Positions 1 through 10,867 are shown, counted from the first letter of the stretch. The stretch is DNA of 64,000 nt from Sorex araneus (GCF_027595985.1 NC_073304.1:216754000-216817999); one strand, 5' to 3'. Made by a program: numbers and translations. The notes: generated from the letters alone by a model not told the origin.

Positions 1-30
1 TCGCACATGCAATGCAAAGCTCTAGGGGTC

Positions 31-422
31 AGAGCAGTACATTGGGGAGGGTGTTGGCCTTGCACGCGGCCAACATACGTCATGTGATTTTCCTGGTATG
101 GCACAATCCAATGAGCATTGCCTGGTGCGGCCTCTGTGCCAGTCCCCAGCACCACTGCACGCAGGCACTGAATGTCAGGCTGGCATAGCCAGGTAAGGGT
201 AAGTACTGCTGGGAGTGGCTTCAGGGCCCCCTGAAGCTCCCCTCACCAAAATCTCTCCAGGGCCGGAAAGATAACCGACTGAGAACAAGTTTCACATGAG
301 GGAATCCAGGGTTCCATCCTCGACACTGCCTGGAACCTTAGGTACCACTGGGAGTGACCCCGAGCACAGAGTCAGAAGCAGCCGACCCCCCAGCATTGCT
401 GGATGTGCCCCCTCCCCAAAAT
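31..422 (+). repeat. Two degenerate tRNA-derived SINEs
   Basis: Two old plus-strand copies are recognisable by the head (cagagcagtac; ccggaaagataac) and body words such as gagtgaccc and gagcacagagtcagaagc, at about 31-130 and 258-422. Many substitutions and no clear target-site duplications. Confidence 0.55.
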
Positions 423-457
423 GAGAAATGTAACAAAACACAAAACTCAAATCTTAG

Positions 458-607
458 GGCCAGAGCGATAGCACAGCGGGCAGGGCGTTCGCCTTGCACG
501 CGGCCGACCCGGGTTCAATCCCCGGCATCCCATATGGTCCCCCAAGCACCGCCAGGAGTCAGTAATTCCTGAGCATCACTGGGTGGGACCCAAAAAGAAA
601 AAAAAAA
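458..607 (+). repeat. SOR-type SINE
   Basis: Well preserved head with A box (tagcacagcgggcagg) and B box (gggttcaatccc), then catcccatatggtccccc, ending in gggacccaaaaag and an A-tail. A short internal deletion removes part of the 'gagtgcagagccaggagtaacccc' stretch. Confidence 0.9.
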
Positions 608-1868
608 TCTCTCCAGCACATGCCTGGAATGATCTCCTTATCACCCGAGCCCTGCCCTGTTCTGGCCCAGCACCCCAAATCCTGCCCTTCTTTCCCGACA
701 CCTGCTGGGAGGTGACCACTGACCCACAAGGCCACAGGTGCTGCGGCTGCCCCGCCCGGCCTGAGTCAGCACCAAAGGTCAGGCTTTTGCCTCTGAACTG
801 CCTGCAGACGCGCTTGTCCTCTCTCCTCTTTCTACCCTCCCTCTGGAGAGGACCCACTGACCCTGGGGTGGCCGAGCCAATCAAGCCCCCTCAGGAGACA
901 GTTAGTGCTCCCCACCCCCCACCCCAGGGCAAGGACAGTGACGTCCAGTCTCTGGAGGGCAGAGCCCCAGAATGGGTGCTTTGGGGATGTTTGCTGAGCC
1001 CAAGACAAGGGAACGACGAGTCCAGAACTTCTCAAGCCCCATGGATTCTGGTCCCCTGACGCATCCCATCTATCGCTCTGCCCCAGTGAGGGCGGGAAAC
1101 CTCTTTCCCCCAAATCCTTGCTGCTATTTTTATTATATTTTGTTGTTGTTGCAGTGCCAGGATCCGAACTCAGGTACAAGGCAAGTGCGCTCGCCCTGAG
1201 TTCCTTGCTGGCTCCTTCAGACCCTTGTTCCTTTCCTGTCCCGTTGAGAGGTCCTTTCTTGCCCCCCACCCCTGGCCCCTTTTGACCAGTGATGGATAAA
1301 GGGGGCCAGAGGCCTGGCTTCAGGCAGAGACTTGGCCTGTGTTCCCCGCTGGCATGCTGGACAGCCAGCCTGCCAAGTAAATGGGGTGGTGGCCCCGTCA
1401 GCCCTCAGGGAGACCAGCAGGCAGCAGGCTGGAGGGGCAGCGGAGAGAGGGAGATGTCTGGGCACCAGGCAGGCTCTGGTGTGCCAGCTGGGAGGCCAGA
1501 GCCCTGGGCTGCCTGGCACACAGCGTGGCCCAGCTCCTTCCAAATCCAGCTTCCTGGGCAGCACCGTGGGTGTCTTTGTGTGTGTGAGAGGCAAGGCCCC
1601 CAGATGGCCAGGGGGACAATTAATTAGAACCTGAATGTGCTCTCGGGACTGCATGTTGATTTGAGGGCTCTGGTCTAGCCAGAGAGGTGAGCAAATTACA
1701 AGCCTGGGGCTGAGCGCACGGAGGACCTGGTCAGGGTATGGGCGAAAGGAGGTGGCTGCTTGAAGGAGCATCAGTCCCTGTCTCAGCCTCAGTTTCCCCA
1801 TATCTGAGAGGAAGAAGGCAGGACGAATGCTCTCTAAGGAGCATAGCCTCTGGTTTCAAAAAGCAAAA
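608..1868. other. Mostly non-repetitive intron block
   Basis: No gene found. It holds a remnant of a minus-strand SINE head at about 1130-1215, a MIR-like stretch at about 1775-1812 (cctcagtttcccca), and an AT-rich island with a TAATTA core at 1621-1626 that could be conserved non-coding DNA. Open frames here are GC-driven and show no protein-family similarity. Confidence 0.5.
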
Positions 1869-2262
1869 ATAGGGGTGAGAGTGATAATACAGTTGGTAGG
1901 GCCTTTGCTTTGCAAGTGGCCGACCTGGGTTCAACCCCCTGGGTTCATCTCATATGGTCCACTGAGGACCGGCAGAAGTAATTCCTGAATGCAGAGCCAG
2001 GGTAACCCCTGAGCGTTGCCAGGTATGGCACCAAACTAAAAACAAAGCAAAACAAAAGCAACAATGGGAGGCTGAAGAAATAGAACAGCAGGTAGGGTAT
2101 TTGTCTTGTATGCAGCTGACCTGAGTTTGGTCTTCAACACCCCGTATGGACTCTTGACCCCGCCAGGAGTGATCCTTGAGGACTGAACTAAAAGTTCAGC
2201 ACCACCTGGAGAGCACCACCTGGTGAGGTCCAAAAAGCAATAAAGCAACCAAAAAAAACAAA
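1869..2262 (+). repeat. Two degenerate SINEs in tandem
   Basis: Old plus-strand copies at about 1869-2055 and 2065-2262. Both keep the tRNA-like head (gtagggcctttgctttgc; ggtagggtatttgtcttg) and A-rich ends. Confidence 0.7.
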
Positions 2263-2263
2263 A

Positions 2264-2441
2264 ATGCTTTTTTTTCTCCTTTTTGGGTCACACCCGGTGA
2301 TGCACAGGGGTCACTCCTGGCTCATCACTCAGGAATCACCCCTGGCGGTGCTCAGGGGACCATATGGGATGCTGGGAATTGAACCCCTGTTGGCCGTGTG
2401 CAAGGTAAACGCCCTGCCCGCTGTGCTATCACTCCAGCCCC
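2264..2441 (-). repeat. SOR-type SINE
   Basis: Reverse-strand copy: T-rich start, tttttgggtcacacccgg, and ends in actccagcccc. It abuts the next minus-strand copy. Confidence 0.9.
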
Positions 2442-2457
2442 CAAAATGCTTATTTTA

Positions 2458-2641
2458 TTTTATTATTATTTTTTGCTTTTTGGGTCACACCCGGTGATGC
2501 ACAGGGGTGACTCCTGGCTCTGCACTCAGGAATTATCCCTGGCGGTGCTCAGGGGACCATATGGGATGCTGGAATCGAACCTGGGTCAGCTGCGTGCAAG
2601 GCAAATGCCCTACCCACTGTGCTATCGCTCCAGCCCCCCAA
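2458..2641 (-). repeat. SOR-type SINE with a 15-bp target-site duplication
   Basis: Full-length minus-strand copy. The flanking repeat aaaatgcttatttta is perfect at 2443-2457 and 2642-2656, the mark of LINE-driven insertion. Its integration site is the outer edge of the SINE at 2264-2441. Confidence 0.95.
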
Positions 2642-2675
2642 AAAATGCTTATTTTAAAAAGCAAAAATGACAAAT

Positions 2676-3152
2676 ATTAGGGTGAGGATGAGGTTCAGCT
2701 GTAGAGCTGTAGAGCACTTGCCCAAGGTTCAGTTCCTGGCACCATGAAAATAAACAGAGGTCAAAAATAAATAAATAAATAAATAAATAAACAAACAGAG
2801 GTCAAGGAGATAGTACAGTGTGGCGGGCACTTGCCCTGTATACAACCAACTCTGGTTTGATCTCCAATACCCATTGTGGTCCCCTGAGCTCTGCCAGGAG
2901 TGATCCCGGGGCTCAGAGCTGGGAAGAAGCCCTGAGCATTGCCAGGAGAAGTCCCCAAACAAAACCAACAGTGAGGCCAGGGATATGACTCTATTAAAAA
3001 CTGGAAGAGAGAGAAACAGCTCACAAGGGTGGAGCACGTGCTTACACACTTTGTGAACGGGAGCTCTGAGTGGAGCTCTGAGCTGGGCCACTGCAGTGAG
3101 CACCATGCCTGGGAGCAGCCCCAAGCACCTTGGGCGTGATCCAAAAAAACTA
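2676..3152 (+). repeat. Cluster of three degenerate SINEs
   Basis: Plus-strand remnants at about 2676-2760, 2798-2967 and 3012-3152. They retain fragments of the head and of the gtcccctgagc...gccaggagtgatccc body. The first two are separated by a short (AAAT)n tract at 2766-2797. Confidence 0.6.
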
Positions 3153-5829
3153 ACTATGAGCATAAACTTTATTCTTACTTTGTGTTTTTGTTTGTTTTGC
3201 CAAGCCCGGGATTGAACCCAGAACCACAGGACCACAGAACCACAGAGCCCTAAAACAGAAACACATGAATAACACCAGGGGTAGTAGTTGCCAGAACACT
3301 GGAGTGGAACCAGCGTGTCCGAACTAAGCAGCATCTCAGTCCTGGCAGGACTGTGACTGGCTCTGGCAGGGTCCCTGTCTTGTGTGTGGACTTGTCTCCC
3401 AGGTCCAGGGAGAAATTTAGGACCAGATGGGATGCTCTGGCTACACGCCCTCCCAACAGTCAGCTTATGCGACAGCTAGACACCTCTTGGTACCCAAAGC
3501 ACCCATCCCTGGGGACAGTTGCTCCATCTCTGGGCAGCTGCACTCACGGGCAGCGCTTCCCTATTTAGAAATGTGCTCCCTCCGATTTTTGCGTATTGGT
3601 GCATGTTATTCCAGAAAAAGCTCCTCCCTCTGGGACCCACCAGCTCTTCCAGCAGGTGAAGACATCACCACGTCCCCTCCCAAGGCCACCACGATCACAG
3701 CCTTCCTCATCACTGATTTCAAGCCTCCTTCAGTCTGTGCCCTTTCCTGATCCCCTGTGGCCTTGGGGCCAAGCACCACCTCAGAGGGTACCAGAAGCCT
3801 CTGGAACAGAATGTTCCCCAGCCCCAGGGCAGCCCCAGCTCAGCTCTGCTAGCTTGAGCCGTGGTCCCCAAAGGTCCCCAGAGGGTGGAGGAGCAAGAAT
3901 GAATGGCACCCACCTGGGGTGGCAGGTAGAGAACAAGGGCCATGGCCAGGGCACCTCTGCCAGATGGCTCGATGCCTGCCCCCCAGAGACACTGGCCTGG
4001 CTCAGGTCCAACCTCACTTTAGCTGAAACTGTCCTGGCAGGTGGGCCCACTTCTTACATCTCTCATTCCAGGGAGGACCTAGCCCCATCTCCCCTAGTTA
4101 TCATTTGGGGCCCCCTCTTCTGGGACCCTTCTCTGGCATGGGGACCAGCTGTTATGTATCCCAGCCAGCTGCCCCCGGCCCCTCTTCCTTCTCCCCCATT
4201 CCAGGGGCTTGTCTGGTCAGCTCCTGAGTGGCCCCCACCCCAGTCCTGGTCTCTCACTTCTTTCCCTCACTTCCCGCCAGCTCCGGAAAGGGCAGTCAGC
4301 AGCTGGTGGTGGGTGGTGGCAGGAGCTGACTCAGATGGCAGAGCTGGCATGGCAGGGTCCTCCCAAGGATGGCACCAGAGTGGAGGGGGGGGAATGGCAG
4401 GCCCGGAATGGGGGACAGGGTGGGAATCTGAGAAGCAACGCTGGCAGGAAGGCGCAGTCACTGTGTGGCCGGGGTATGGGGATGACACCCCATCGCAGGA
4501 TAGGACCGCAGGGCTGACAAGAAATGCCCTGGAGCCCCAGATGCTGATGAAAAATTGGGAATGTTGGCTTCACCCCATGATTAACATCAGCACCCCCTTT
4601 CCGGCACAACCTTGATCTGATTTGGCAAAGCTCTTCCTCACCCTGACAGTCTGCAGATGAGCGTTGCTGGGACAGGTTGAGATGGGGTGCCGGTGGAAGG
4701 AAGCCAGCAGGCTGAATTCTCAGCCCCTCACTCAAAGGTGAAGTAGAGGGGAGGGGGCCAGGGTGCAGACATAAGTGGCCTCCTGGCTGCACTGAGGGTC
4801 CAGGAGCCCTCAGTGGGCACCCGGCTCCCCTGCTCTGGGTTCTCTCTAGGCCTCATGCAGCAGGGCTGGCACTGGAGGGTCTGGGGGGGGGTGGCAGGCA
4901 GGGCAAGCTGCGGTGACCCCCTCCCCTCCCCGCAGCTGAGCCAGCTCTGTGGTTTGCTGAGGCAGCACCTCCAGTCTCCCGCAGCTGCCAGCCAAGGAGG
5001 GGGCAGAGCCCAGCAGCCAGCCCGGTGTGGGAAGCCCCCTGGCCCCTGGGAAGCAAGCACTGGGGGATGAGTGTATATCCCTCCAGTGAGGACTAGAGCA
5101 GGGTCAGGGGAGCACAGCAGGGGTCCCACTCCCAGGCCCCCGTGTTTTGGAAGAAGCTGTTCTGAAGATTCCAAGCAGCATCCTCCCATCCCACACTCCA
5201 ATTGGGAGTGTGGTGTGGTCGGGGGCATATCACGGGGGTCTTAACTCTGTGTCCCCAGAGTGCACGCTCTAGCTTAAAAGGCGCCAAGAGAAAGCCAGGT
5301 GTGACTGGACAGCGCACGAAGTCCCTCTGATTTAGGGATGTGGAGCTACCTGGGGTGTCTTAGCTGGACCCCACCCTGGCCCTGCTCACCATCACCCCCT
5401 AGATGACCTTGACCTTGAATGAACTCCGAGGGGGACTGTAGGAGGGGTTAAGGCAGACTGAAGAGGAATTATGGGCTCTGGATAGTGCAAAACCGAGTCA
5501 ACAATACCAGGGGGAGTCAGAGACCCCCACCCCATTCCTGGTGCTCTCCTCGGAACAAAGCACCATGTTTTCAGGGAGAGAGGAGGGGGCCTGGGGGGCG
5601 GGGAGCTGGGGAAGGCTCAGGGAGCTCTAGACTCAGCCCCTTCTTCACTGCCCTTGCCCAAGCCCACTTGCTCAGGTGCTTCCAGGAAAATTTCCAGAGG
5701 GTTAGCGGCCAGTACCTAGAACTGGGGTGGGGGTTGTCTGAGTTGGGAGCCCTGAGGTTGAAGGTGAGCCCAGGCCTCCTACCAGCGCTGCAGCGCGCGG
5801 AGTCTGACTCCTCCTGCCTTCATCGGGGA
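3153..5829. other. SINE-free GC-rich block of STAC2 intron 1
   Basis: About 2.7 kb without a recognisable repeat. Long open frames run through it (for example 3596-4615 on the plus strand), but they are proline/serine/tryptophan-rich, resemble no family I know, and overlap others on both strands, as expected of GC-rich non-coding DNA. The lack of insertions next to the promoter may reflect regulatory constraint. Confidence 0.5.
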
Positions 5830-5830
5830 A

Positions 5831-5912
5831 TAATTTATTCATTGCGACTCCCGCAGGAGTAACAATCATACATAATTAGGGTTAATTATGACATTCATTA
5901 ATTATGATGACT
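5831..5912. promoter_or_regulatory. Cluster of homeodomain-type TAATTA sites
   Basis: Three palindromic TAATTA cores lie at 5873-5878, 5883-5888 and 5899-5904, with a further taattt at 5831, in an abruptly AT-rich strip at the edge of the CpG island, about 800 bp inside STAC2 intron 1. TAATTA is the core of many homeodomain sites. The enhancer role is inferred. Confidence 0.4.
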
Positions 5913-6692
5913 TTTCTCTCTCTTTTTTTCTTCTTTCCCGCCCGTCCTGCTCTCGGGGTGGGGCCGCTGGTCTTTCTGTTCTGGAATCGCCAGTCCAGGC
6001 CCCCCCACCCCGGTCCCCGCCAGCGATGGCCCGATGGCCCGCGCTGCCGCAGCCCGAGCGCGGACTCGCCAGCTGCGCACCCCCTGGGCCGCGGCCTCGC
6101 CCGCCCGGGAGGGGGGAATGCAGGACTGCGGCGGGTCACAGACGCCCGGGGAGCCTCAGACACTTGGCGGAGCCCAGAGACCCCGGGAGGGACACGCACA
6201 GAGACACCACGACAGAGACAAACAGGTTGTAGAGACACAATCGGAGAAGCCAAAGCAAAGAGCGACCGCGACCTGGCGGGGCCGCGAGGGTGCGCCCCGC
6301 ACGCACGCACGGCGCGTGCCCCGGTCCGTACCCGCACCCGCCGCGCCGGGTCCCCCAGCAAAGCCAGCGGATCAGCTCCCCGGAGGGTCGCGCCCGCGCG
6401 GCGGCTCATCACGCGCGCAAGGGCGTGTCGTGCGGGTGCGCTGGGGGCGCCAGGCGGCCACTCGCCACCCACCCACTCTTCCGGGCCGCCCCGCGAGCGT
6501 GACCTCCCAGGCGCCAGAGCCAGCGACTCACCGGAGCCCCGCGACTGTGACCCCCCGCCCCCGGGCAACACGAGCCCACCACGGTGGCCACCGCGTCGGG
6601 AGCAGGACGCGCTCGCGCCGTAAGGGCTCACCGGGCCGGGGGCCAGGCCATGAGCCACCCCCCCACCCCCGCCACCCCTGCCCACGAGTTAC

Positions 6693-6782
6693 CTTGGTTT
6701 CCTGGAGGGCAGAGATGGACCCCGGGGGGCTGTGGGTGGACGCGTCATCTGGTTCGTTCTCCTTCTCGCTCATTTCGGTCAT
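6693..6782 (-). CDS. STAC2: STAC2 coding exon 1 (N-terminal 30 residues)
   Basis: STAC2 is an SH3 and cysteine-rich (C1) domain adaptor that binds CaV1 channels and modulates their inactivation. This exon encodes exactly 30 codons, from [13 protein letters not shown] through SALQETK, which I recognise as the STAC2 N-terminus. The ATG is the complement of 6780-6782, in context ccaccATGA. The fourth residue is also Met, but the first ATG has the better Kozak context. The exon ends in AAG followed by the donor gtaact, phase 0. The C1 and SH3 domains are encoded by later exons off the left edge. From memory, human STAC2 has Ala and Thr-Val where this sequence has Ser15 and Ser22-Ile23-type changes, so this is an ortholog with mild divergence. 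Confidence 0.9.
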
Positions 6783-7278
6783 GGTGGGGGACACAGGGGC
6801 AGCAAGGGTGCGGAGACCCGACGGCTGGCCCGCGGGGGGCAAGGTTGTGGGGTGGCGAGCGTCTCTCCGGGACCCCGAAACCCTCCTCGGAGACTGCCCC
6901 CACCCCCAAGAGAAACCCGCCCAGCACAGGAGCCCCCCTCCTCCCCGGCACTGGCCGGGAAAGTTCCCGGGTGGACGGGTGACGGGGAGGAGCCGCGGGA
7001 GCCCGACGACCCCCGGGAATGAGGCGTGAGGGTCCGCAGAGGATGCTGCTCCCGGCCAGGGGAGGAGGGAAGCGGGCGCGCGGGGGATGAGCCGCGGGAG
7101 GTGGCGGTGTTGGTGTCCGGCCGGCTCCGCCGCGCTCTGCGCCCGCCCCCCACCCCCCGCCCCCTGCCCGCCCCAGCCGGGCACCCGGCGGCCCCTCCGC
7201 CCAGTCCTCGCCACCCAACTTTGATTTAGGAGGTCGCCTGGGCCCGCCCCCTTTCCTCCGCCGCTCCCCCGCGCCGCT

Positions 7279-7370
7279 ATGCAAATCAGCCGCTCGGCCA
7301 TTGGCTTCCGCGGTAGCTCGGAGGACCAACGGGGCGGGGCCTGCGGGGGCTCGCCGGGATGGGGCGGGGC
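7279..7370 (-). promoter_or_regulatory. STAC2: Core promoter motifs upstream of STAC2
   Basis: A perfect octamer atgcaaat is at 7279-7286 and an inverted CCAAT box (attgg) at 7300-7304, so CCAAT reads on the gene's strand. Two identical ggggcggggc GC boxes follow at 7331-7340 and 7361-7370. The order suits a TSS somewhat left of 7279. No TATA box is evident. Confidence 0.55.
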
Positions 7371-7450
7371 TGGAGGGTAACTGACAGGCAAAACCCGGAA
7401 TTGGGGTTTCCGTTCCCCGCCCCGGGGGCTCGACAAGGTTGACAGAGAGT

Positions 7451-7774
7451 TCGTTCGAGCCTGGGTCGCGTTGTTGAGGGGGGAAAGAGAAACCCACGGG
7501 AGCTGCTCCAAGATAGCCAAGAGTGAGATCAAAGTTGGGACTTCCTCACTGAGAAGGCCATTGGTGGAGGAAGCAGGGGACCCTCGTGCCCCTTTGACTG
7601 GATGGCTCTGTCCTGGAGAGGCTGCCTTCGAGTGCACACAGCCCTGGACAGGTGGTAGGGGTGCCTCAAGCAGAGAAGGGATAGAGCTGTACAGGGAGTC
7701 TGGGCTTCAGAAGAAAAGACGGACACGTCCACCTAAGGTGCCCAACGCCCTGGGCCTGAGACAGTACAGGGCTT
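7451..7774. other. Unique sequence upstream of the STAC2 promoter
   Basis: Non-repetitive transition from the CpG island into the intergenic region. No gene or named motif seen. Confidence 0.4.
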
Positions 7775-7885
7775 AGGGCGCTGCACGTGTCTTGCAGGTG
7801 CTGCCCTGGTTTGATCCCTAGAATATGGTCTCCTGAGTCCACCAGGAGTGACCCTGAATACAGATCCAAAAAGTAAGACACAAAC
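7775..7885 (+). repeat. Degenerate SINE
   Basis: Plus-strand remnant with gtttgatccctag, tatggtctcctgag and gagtgaccctga. Confidence 0.6.
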
Positions 7886-7993
7886 ACACACACACCACAC
7901 ATAAGTCTCCAGGCTCCACCACAAAAGTCTAGATTAGGGGCAGGAGAGGTGGTGGCTCTCCAGGGGCTCTCTGAAGGTATCTCTTATTCCTTC

Positions 7994-8167
7994 CTTTTTT
8001 TTTTTCTTTTTGGGTCACACCCAGCGATGCTCAGGGGTTACTCCTGGCTTTGCACTCAGGAATTGCTCCTGGCAGTGCTTGGGGGACCATATGGGATGCC
8101 AGGGATCGAACCCGGGTCGGCCGCGTGCAAGGCAAACACCCTACCCGCCGTGCTATCGCTCCGGCCC
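7994..8167 (-). repeat. SOR-type SINE, 11-bp TSD
   Basis: Full-length minus-strand copy (tttttgggtcacacccagcg to cgctccggcccc). Direct repeat cttattccttc at 7983-7993 and 8168-8178. Confidence 0.95.
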
Positions 8168-8178
8168 CTTATTCCTTC

Positions 8179-8570
8179 TTTTTTTGGGGGACCACACTCT
8201 GGTACTGGGGGCTACCCCTGGCAATGCTCAGGGGTCACTCTGCTCAGAGGACCACACAGGGCAGGAAATCAAACCAGGGTCTCTTCAATAAACCCTTGGC
8301 TCCATCTCCTAGGCCCAGATGTACCCCTCCTAGTACACGTCACTTCTCTGCCGTTTCCCCAAGCCCTTCCCTCTCTCTTCCCCACCGGAGCCCCTTATGG
8401 TGTTTTGTTTTGTTTTGGCCACACCCAGCAATGCTCATGGCTTACTCCTGGCTCTGTGCTCAGGGATCACTCATGTTGAGCTCAGGGATATGGGGTGCCA
8501 GGGATTGAACCTGGGTCAATTGTGTGCAAGGTAAGTGCCCTACTGGCTGTCCTATTGCTCTTCCAGCTCC
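8179..8570 (-). repeat. Two older minus-strand SINEs
   Basis: Copies at about 8179-8312 and 8402-8570. The second keeps a (TTTTG)n start, ggccacacccagcaatgctc and a B-box complement gggattgaacctggg. Confidence 0.75.
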
Positions 8571-9080
8571 TCCTGGCCCTGAACAAAAGGTCTAACTTCA
8601 TACCTTGACCAAGGGAAGGAAGGTGCAGGGGGGTTGAGGGATTGAGAGAATTTTCTGAGCGTGGAGGGAGAGACTGCTGGATCTAAGTCTCTCTCCTGGG
8701 GCTCCTCTACAGTGGGCCTGAGATGGGGCTAGGATGTCTCAGGATCTTCTTCCCTTCTGACCAGCCCCTGAGGCCGCCCCTACTGCTGCCCTCCGCCCTC
8801 AGGGAGCTTGCGGTGGTCCAGTACAGATTCAGGTCACTGAGTGGGGGGCAGAGACCTATCAGCTGTTAGCACAGGTAGGTCAAGGGCAGAGGTGAGAGTT
8901 GAAACTTGGGGGGCTTGGCCCCTCCCTACAACCCCCACAGGCCCTTTCTGAGTGCAAGCTTTCCTGAAAGTCTTTCCTCCAACCTGGCTCTGTCCTCAAA
9001 TTCAGGTCCCCCAAGTCTCTTTATGCCTGGCCTCCACCTCCTCCTTTTCCAGCCCAGAAGAGTACAACCTCCCATTCCCA
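8571..9080. other. Unique intergenic sequence
   Basis: GC-moderate sequence with no repeat, RNA or coding signal that I can support. Confidence 0.4.
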
Positions 9081-9095
9081 TGCAAGTCAGTTTTA

Positions 9096-9099
9096 ATTT

Positions 9100-9130
<31 letters not shown>

Positions 9131-9298
9131 TTTGCTTTTTGGGTCACACCCGGTGATGCTCAGGAGTTACTCCTGGCTCATGCACTCAGGAATTACTCCT
9201 GACGGTGCTCAGGGGACCATATGGGATGCTGGGAATTGAACCCGGGTCGGCCGCGTGCAAGGCAAACGCCCTACCCGCTGTGCTATCGCTCCAGCTCC
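9096..9298 (-). repeat. SOR-type SINE with (TTTA)n tail, 15-bp TSD
   Basis: Full-length minus-strand copy whose tail is a (ttta)n tract rather than pure T. Perfect duplication tgcaagtcagtttta at 9081-9095 and 9299-9313. Confidence 0.95.
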
Positions 9299-9313
9299 TG
9301 CAAGTCAGTTTTA

Positions 9314-10314
9314 GGGGTCCTTGGAACACCCTGAGGCCAGGAACTGGCATCCTCCATCTCTACTGGGCTGGAGCTGACTTAGGCTGAGATGATGCATCTC
9401 TGTTTACCGTCTTCCCCAACACACACCTCCCTGACACCCCTCCAAAAAAAAACAAAAAACAAAAAACAGAAAAACAAAAAAACCACAGAATCCAATCAGG
9501 GGCTTCCGGTGCAATGCTGTACTCAGTAATTGATGGCGCAACCTCGGGCAGGGTAAGGAGACCTTTCCAAGTCTTGCTGCCCTCATCAGCAGAATGGCCA
9601 TGGGACTGAGGGAGCAACAGTCCTGCGGCCGCCCCCCTGTGCAGAGGCGGGGTTCTTCTTTCCCTCCTTTCTGCAGGGAGCCACATGCCTTCCCCTTGCC
9701 TGAGCTTCCCCTGAGGCCTGGAGAGGGAGCAGTTTCCTCCCTTCACATCCCTCTGCTTTTCCACGAGGACTGGGAGATTCAGATGAGAAGTGAGGAAGAA
9801 TTCCCAGCGGATGCAGTGGTACCAGCACCCAGGGGAAGCCAGAGAAGTTGAGGACCCAAGCGGGGAGGCAGGGGCCGGAGCCCGTGACCTCTGGCTCTCC
9901 TTCCCGGCCTGCAGCCTTTCCTGGATGAGTCTGAGTCAGTGGCTCAGCTGACATCTCCCGCTGCAGTGGCTCAGGGACCGGGCAGGAGCAGCCTTCTGGC
10001 TTCAGGGGTAGGAGAAACACGGCCCCATCTTCAATTCAGGGCACTAAGGGGTGGGGCACAGAGCCAGGGGCAAAAGGCTACAAGGTGGAGGCAGAATCTC
10101 GGAGGGTTCCATAGGCCGGCAGCAGTGGGAGGTGAGGTGGCTGCTGGGCGCCGGGGAGCCAGGGACTTGCTGACTTCACATCCGAGTGGGCACCCTGTCC
10201 AGCTTCTTCAGAGACCCTGGTCTTCTGCCTGGTCGGCCCGTCCCTTCCTGCCCTGTGACCTGTGCAGAGACCTGCTGTCTGCTAAGGCCCTCGGGGTCCT
10301 CCTTTTTCAGCTGG
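9314..10314. other. Unique intergenic block
   Basis: One kilobase free of recognisable young repeats. It includes a short (caaaaaa)n tract at about 9447-9482. I see no gene. Confidence 0.4.
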
Positions 10315-10530
10315 TGTCATTGGAGCAGTTCAGGTTAAAGTGGGATTTGGGATTAAAATAGAGGCAATGGTTGGGGGGGGGAGATGAAGAGGTGGGAGGG
10401 ACACTGGGAACATTGGTGGTGGAGAATGGGCACTGGATGGGTACTTGATCATTGTATGACTGAAACGTAAGCATGGAAGTTTGTAAGTCTGTAACTGTAT
10501 CTCATGGTGATTCATTCAAAACAAAAAAAT
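10315..10530 (+). mobile_element. LINE-1 3' end fragment
   Basis: The words gggaacattggtggtgg, gagaatgggcactgg, gatcattgtatgactgaa and gtaactgtatctcatggtga, followed by an A-rich tail, recur inverted at 36755-37024 and in diverged form near 57200-57360. This is how 5'-truncated LINE-1 3' UTRs look. No ORF2 remains. Confidence 0.6.
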
Positions 10531-10539
10531 AAGGGCATT

Positions 10540-10867
10540 AGGACCAGAGAGATAGTACAGTGGGCAGGGCTCTTGCCTGGCATGAGACTGACCGACTCAG
10601 GTTCAATTCCTGGCACTGTGTATGGTCCTCTGAGCCCTGGCAGGTGCGACCTAAAGACAAGCAAAAATAGGGCACAGATAGTCTAGGTCTTGCTGTTTGT
10701 TATAGGGGGTTTGGAGTCAAACCTCCTGGTGCTCAGGGGCTACTCATAGCTCTGTGCTCAAGGAATTACTCCCAGAGGCATTCAAGGGACTGTACGGTAT
10801 CTGGGATCAAACTTGGGTTGGCCATGTGCGAGACAAACACCTTAATCCTTGCACTGTCTCTCTGACC
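10540..10867. repeat. Two degenerate SINEs, opposite orientation
   Basis: Plus-strand copy at about 10540-10668 (agatagtacagtgggcaggg) and minus-strand copy at about 10700-10867 (gctcaggggctactcatagc to gtctctctgaccc). Confidence 0.7.

Larger units (their letters stand above)
1..6692 (-). other. STAC2: STAC2 intron 1 (partial, 3' part off the left edge)
   Basis: The intron begins at the GT donor read on the minus strand just left of exon 1 (AAG then gtaact). I searched the minus strand to the left edge for the next STAC2 exon, which should open with a basic QRFKRSLSLK-like segment, and did not find it, so the intron is at least 6.7 kb here. It contains SINEs at 31-3152 and a SINE-free block at 3153-5830. 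Confidence 0.75.
5940..7450 (-). promoter_or_regulatory. STAC2: CpG island and promoter region of STAC2
   Basis: Very high G+C with frequent CpG (gcgcgc, cgcgcg and ccgccg runs), no SINE insertions, and STAC2 coding exon 1 inside it. Edges are set by eye where CpG density falls. The 5' UTR must lie within 6783 to about 7270, but the transcription start cannot be fixed from sequence alone. Confidence 0.8.

Noticed and set aside
3596..4615. 339-residue open frame on the plus strand
   Set aside because: Composition follows the GC-rich base content, no family resemblance, competing frames on the other strand, and it lies in STAC2 intron 1.
3153..5829. STAC2 exon 2
   Set aside because: No minus-strand frame encodes the expected basic segment after SALQETK.
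5882..7637. Long open frames on both strands through the CpG island
   Set aside because: CpG-island DNA lacks stop codons by composition. Only the 90 nt at 6693-6782 match a known protein (STAC2).
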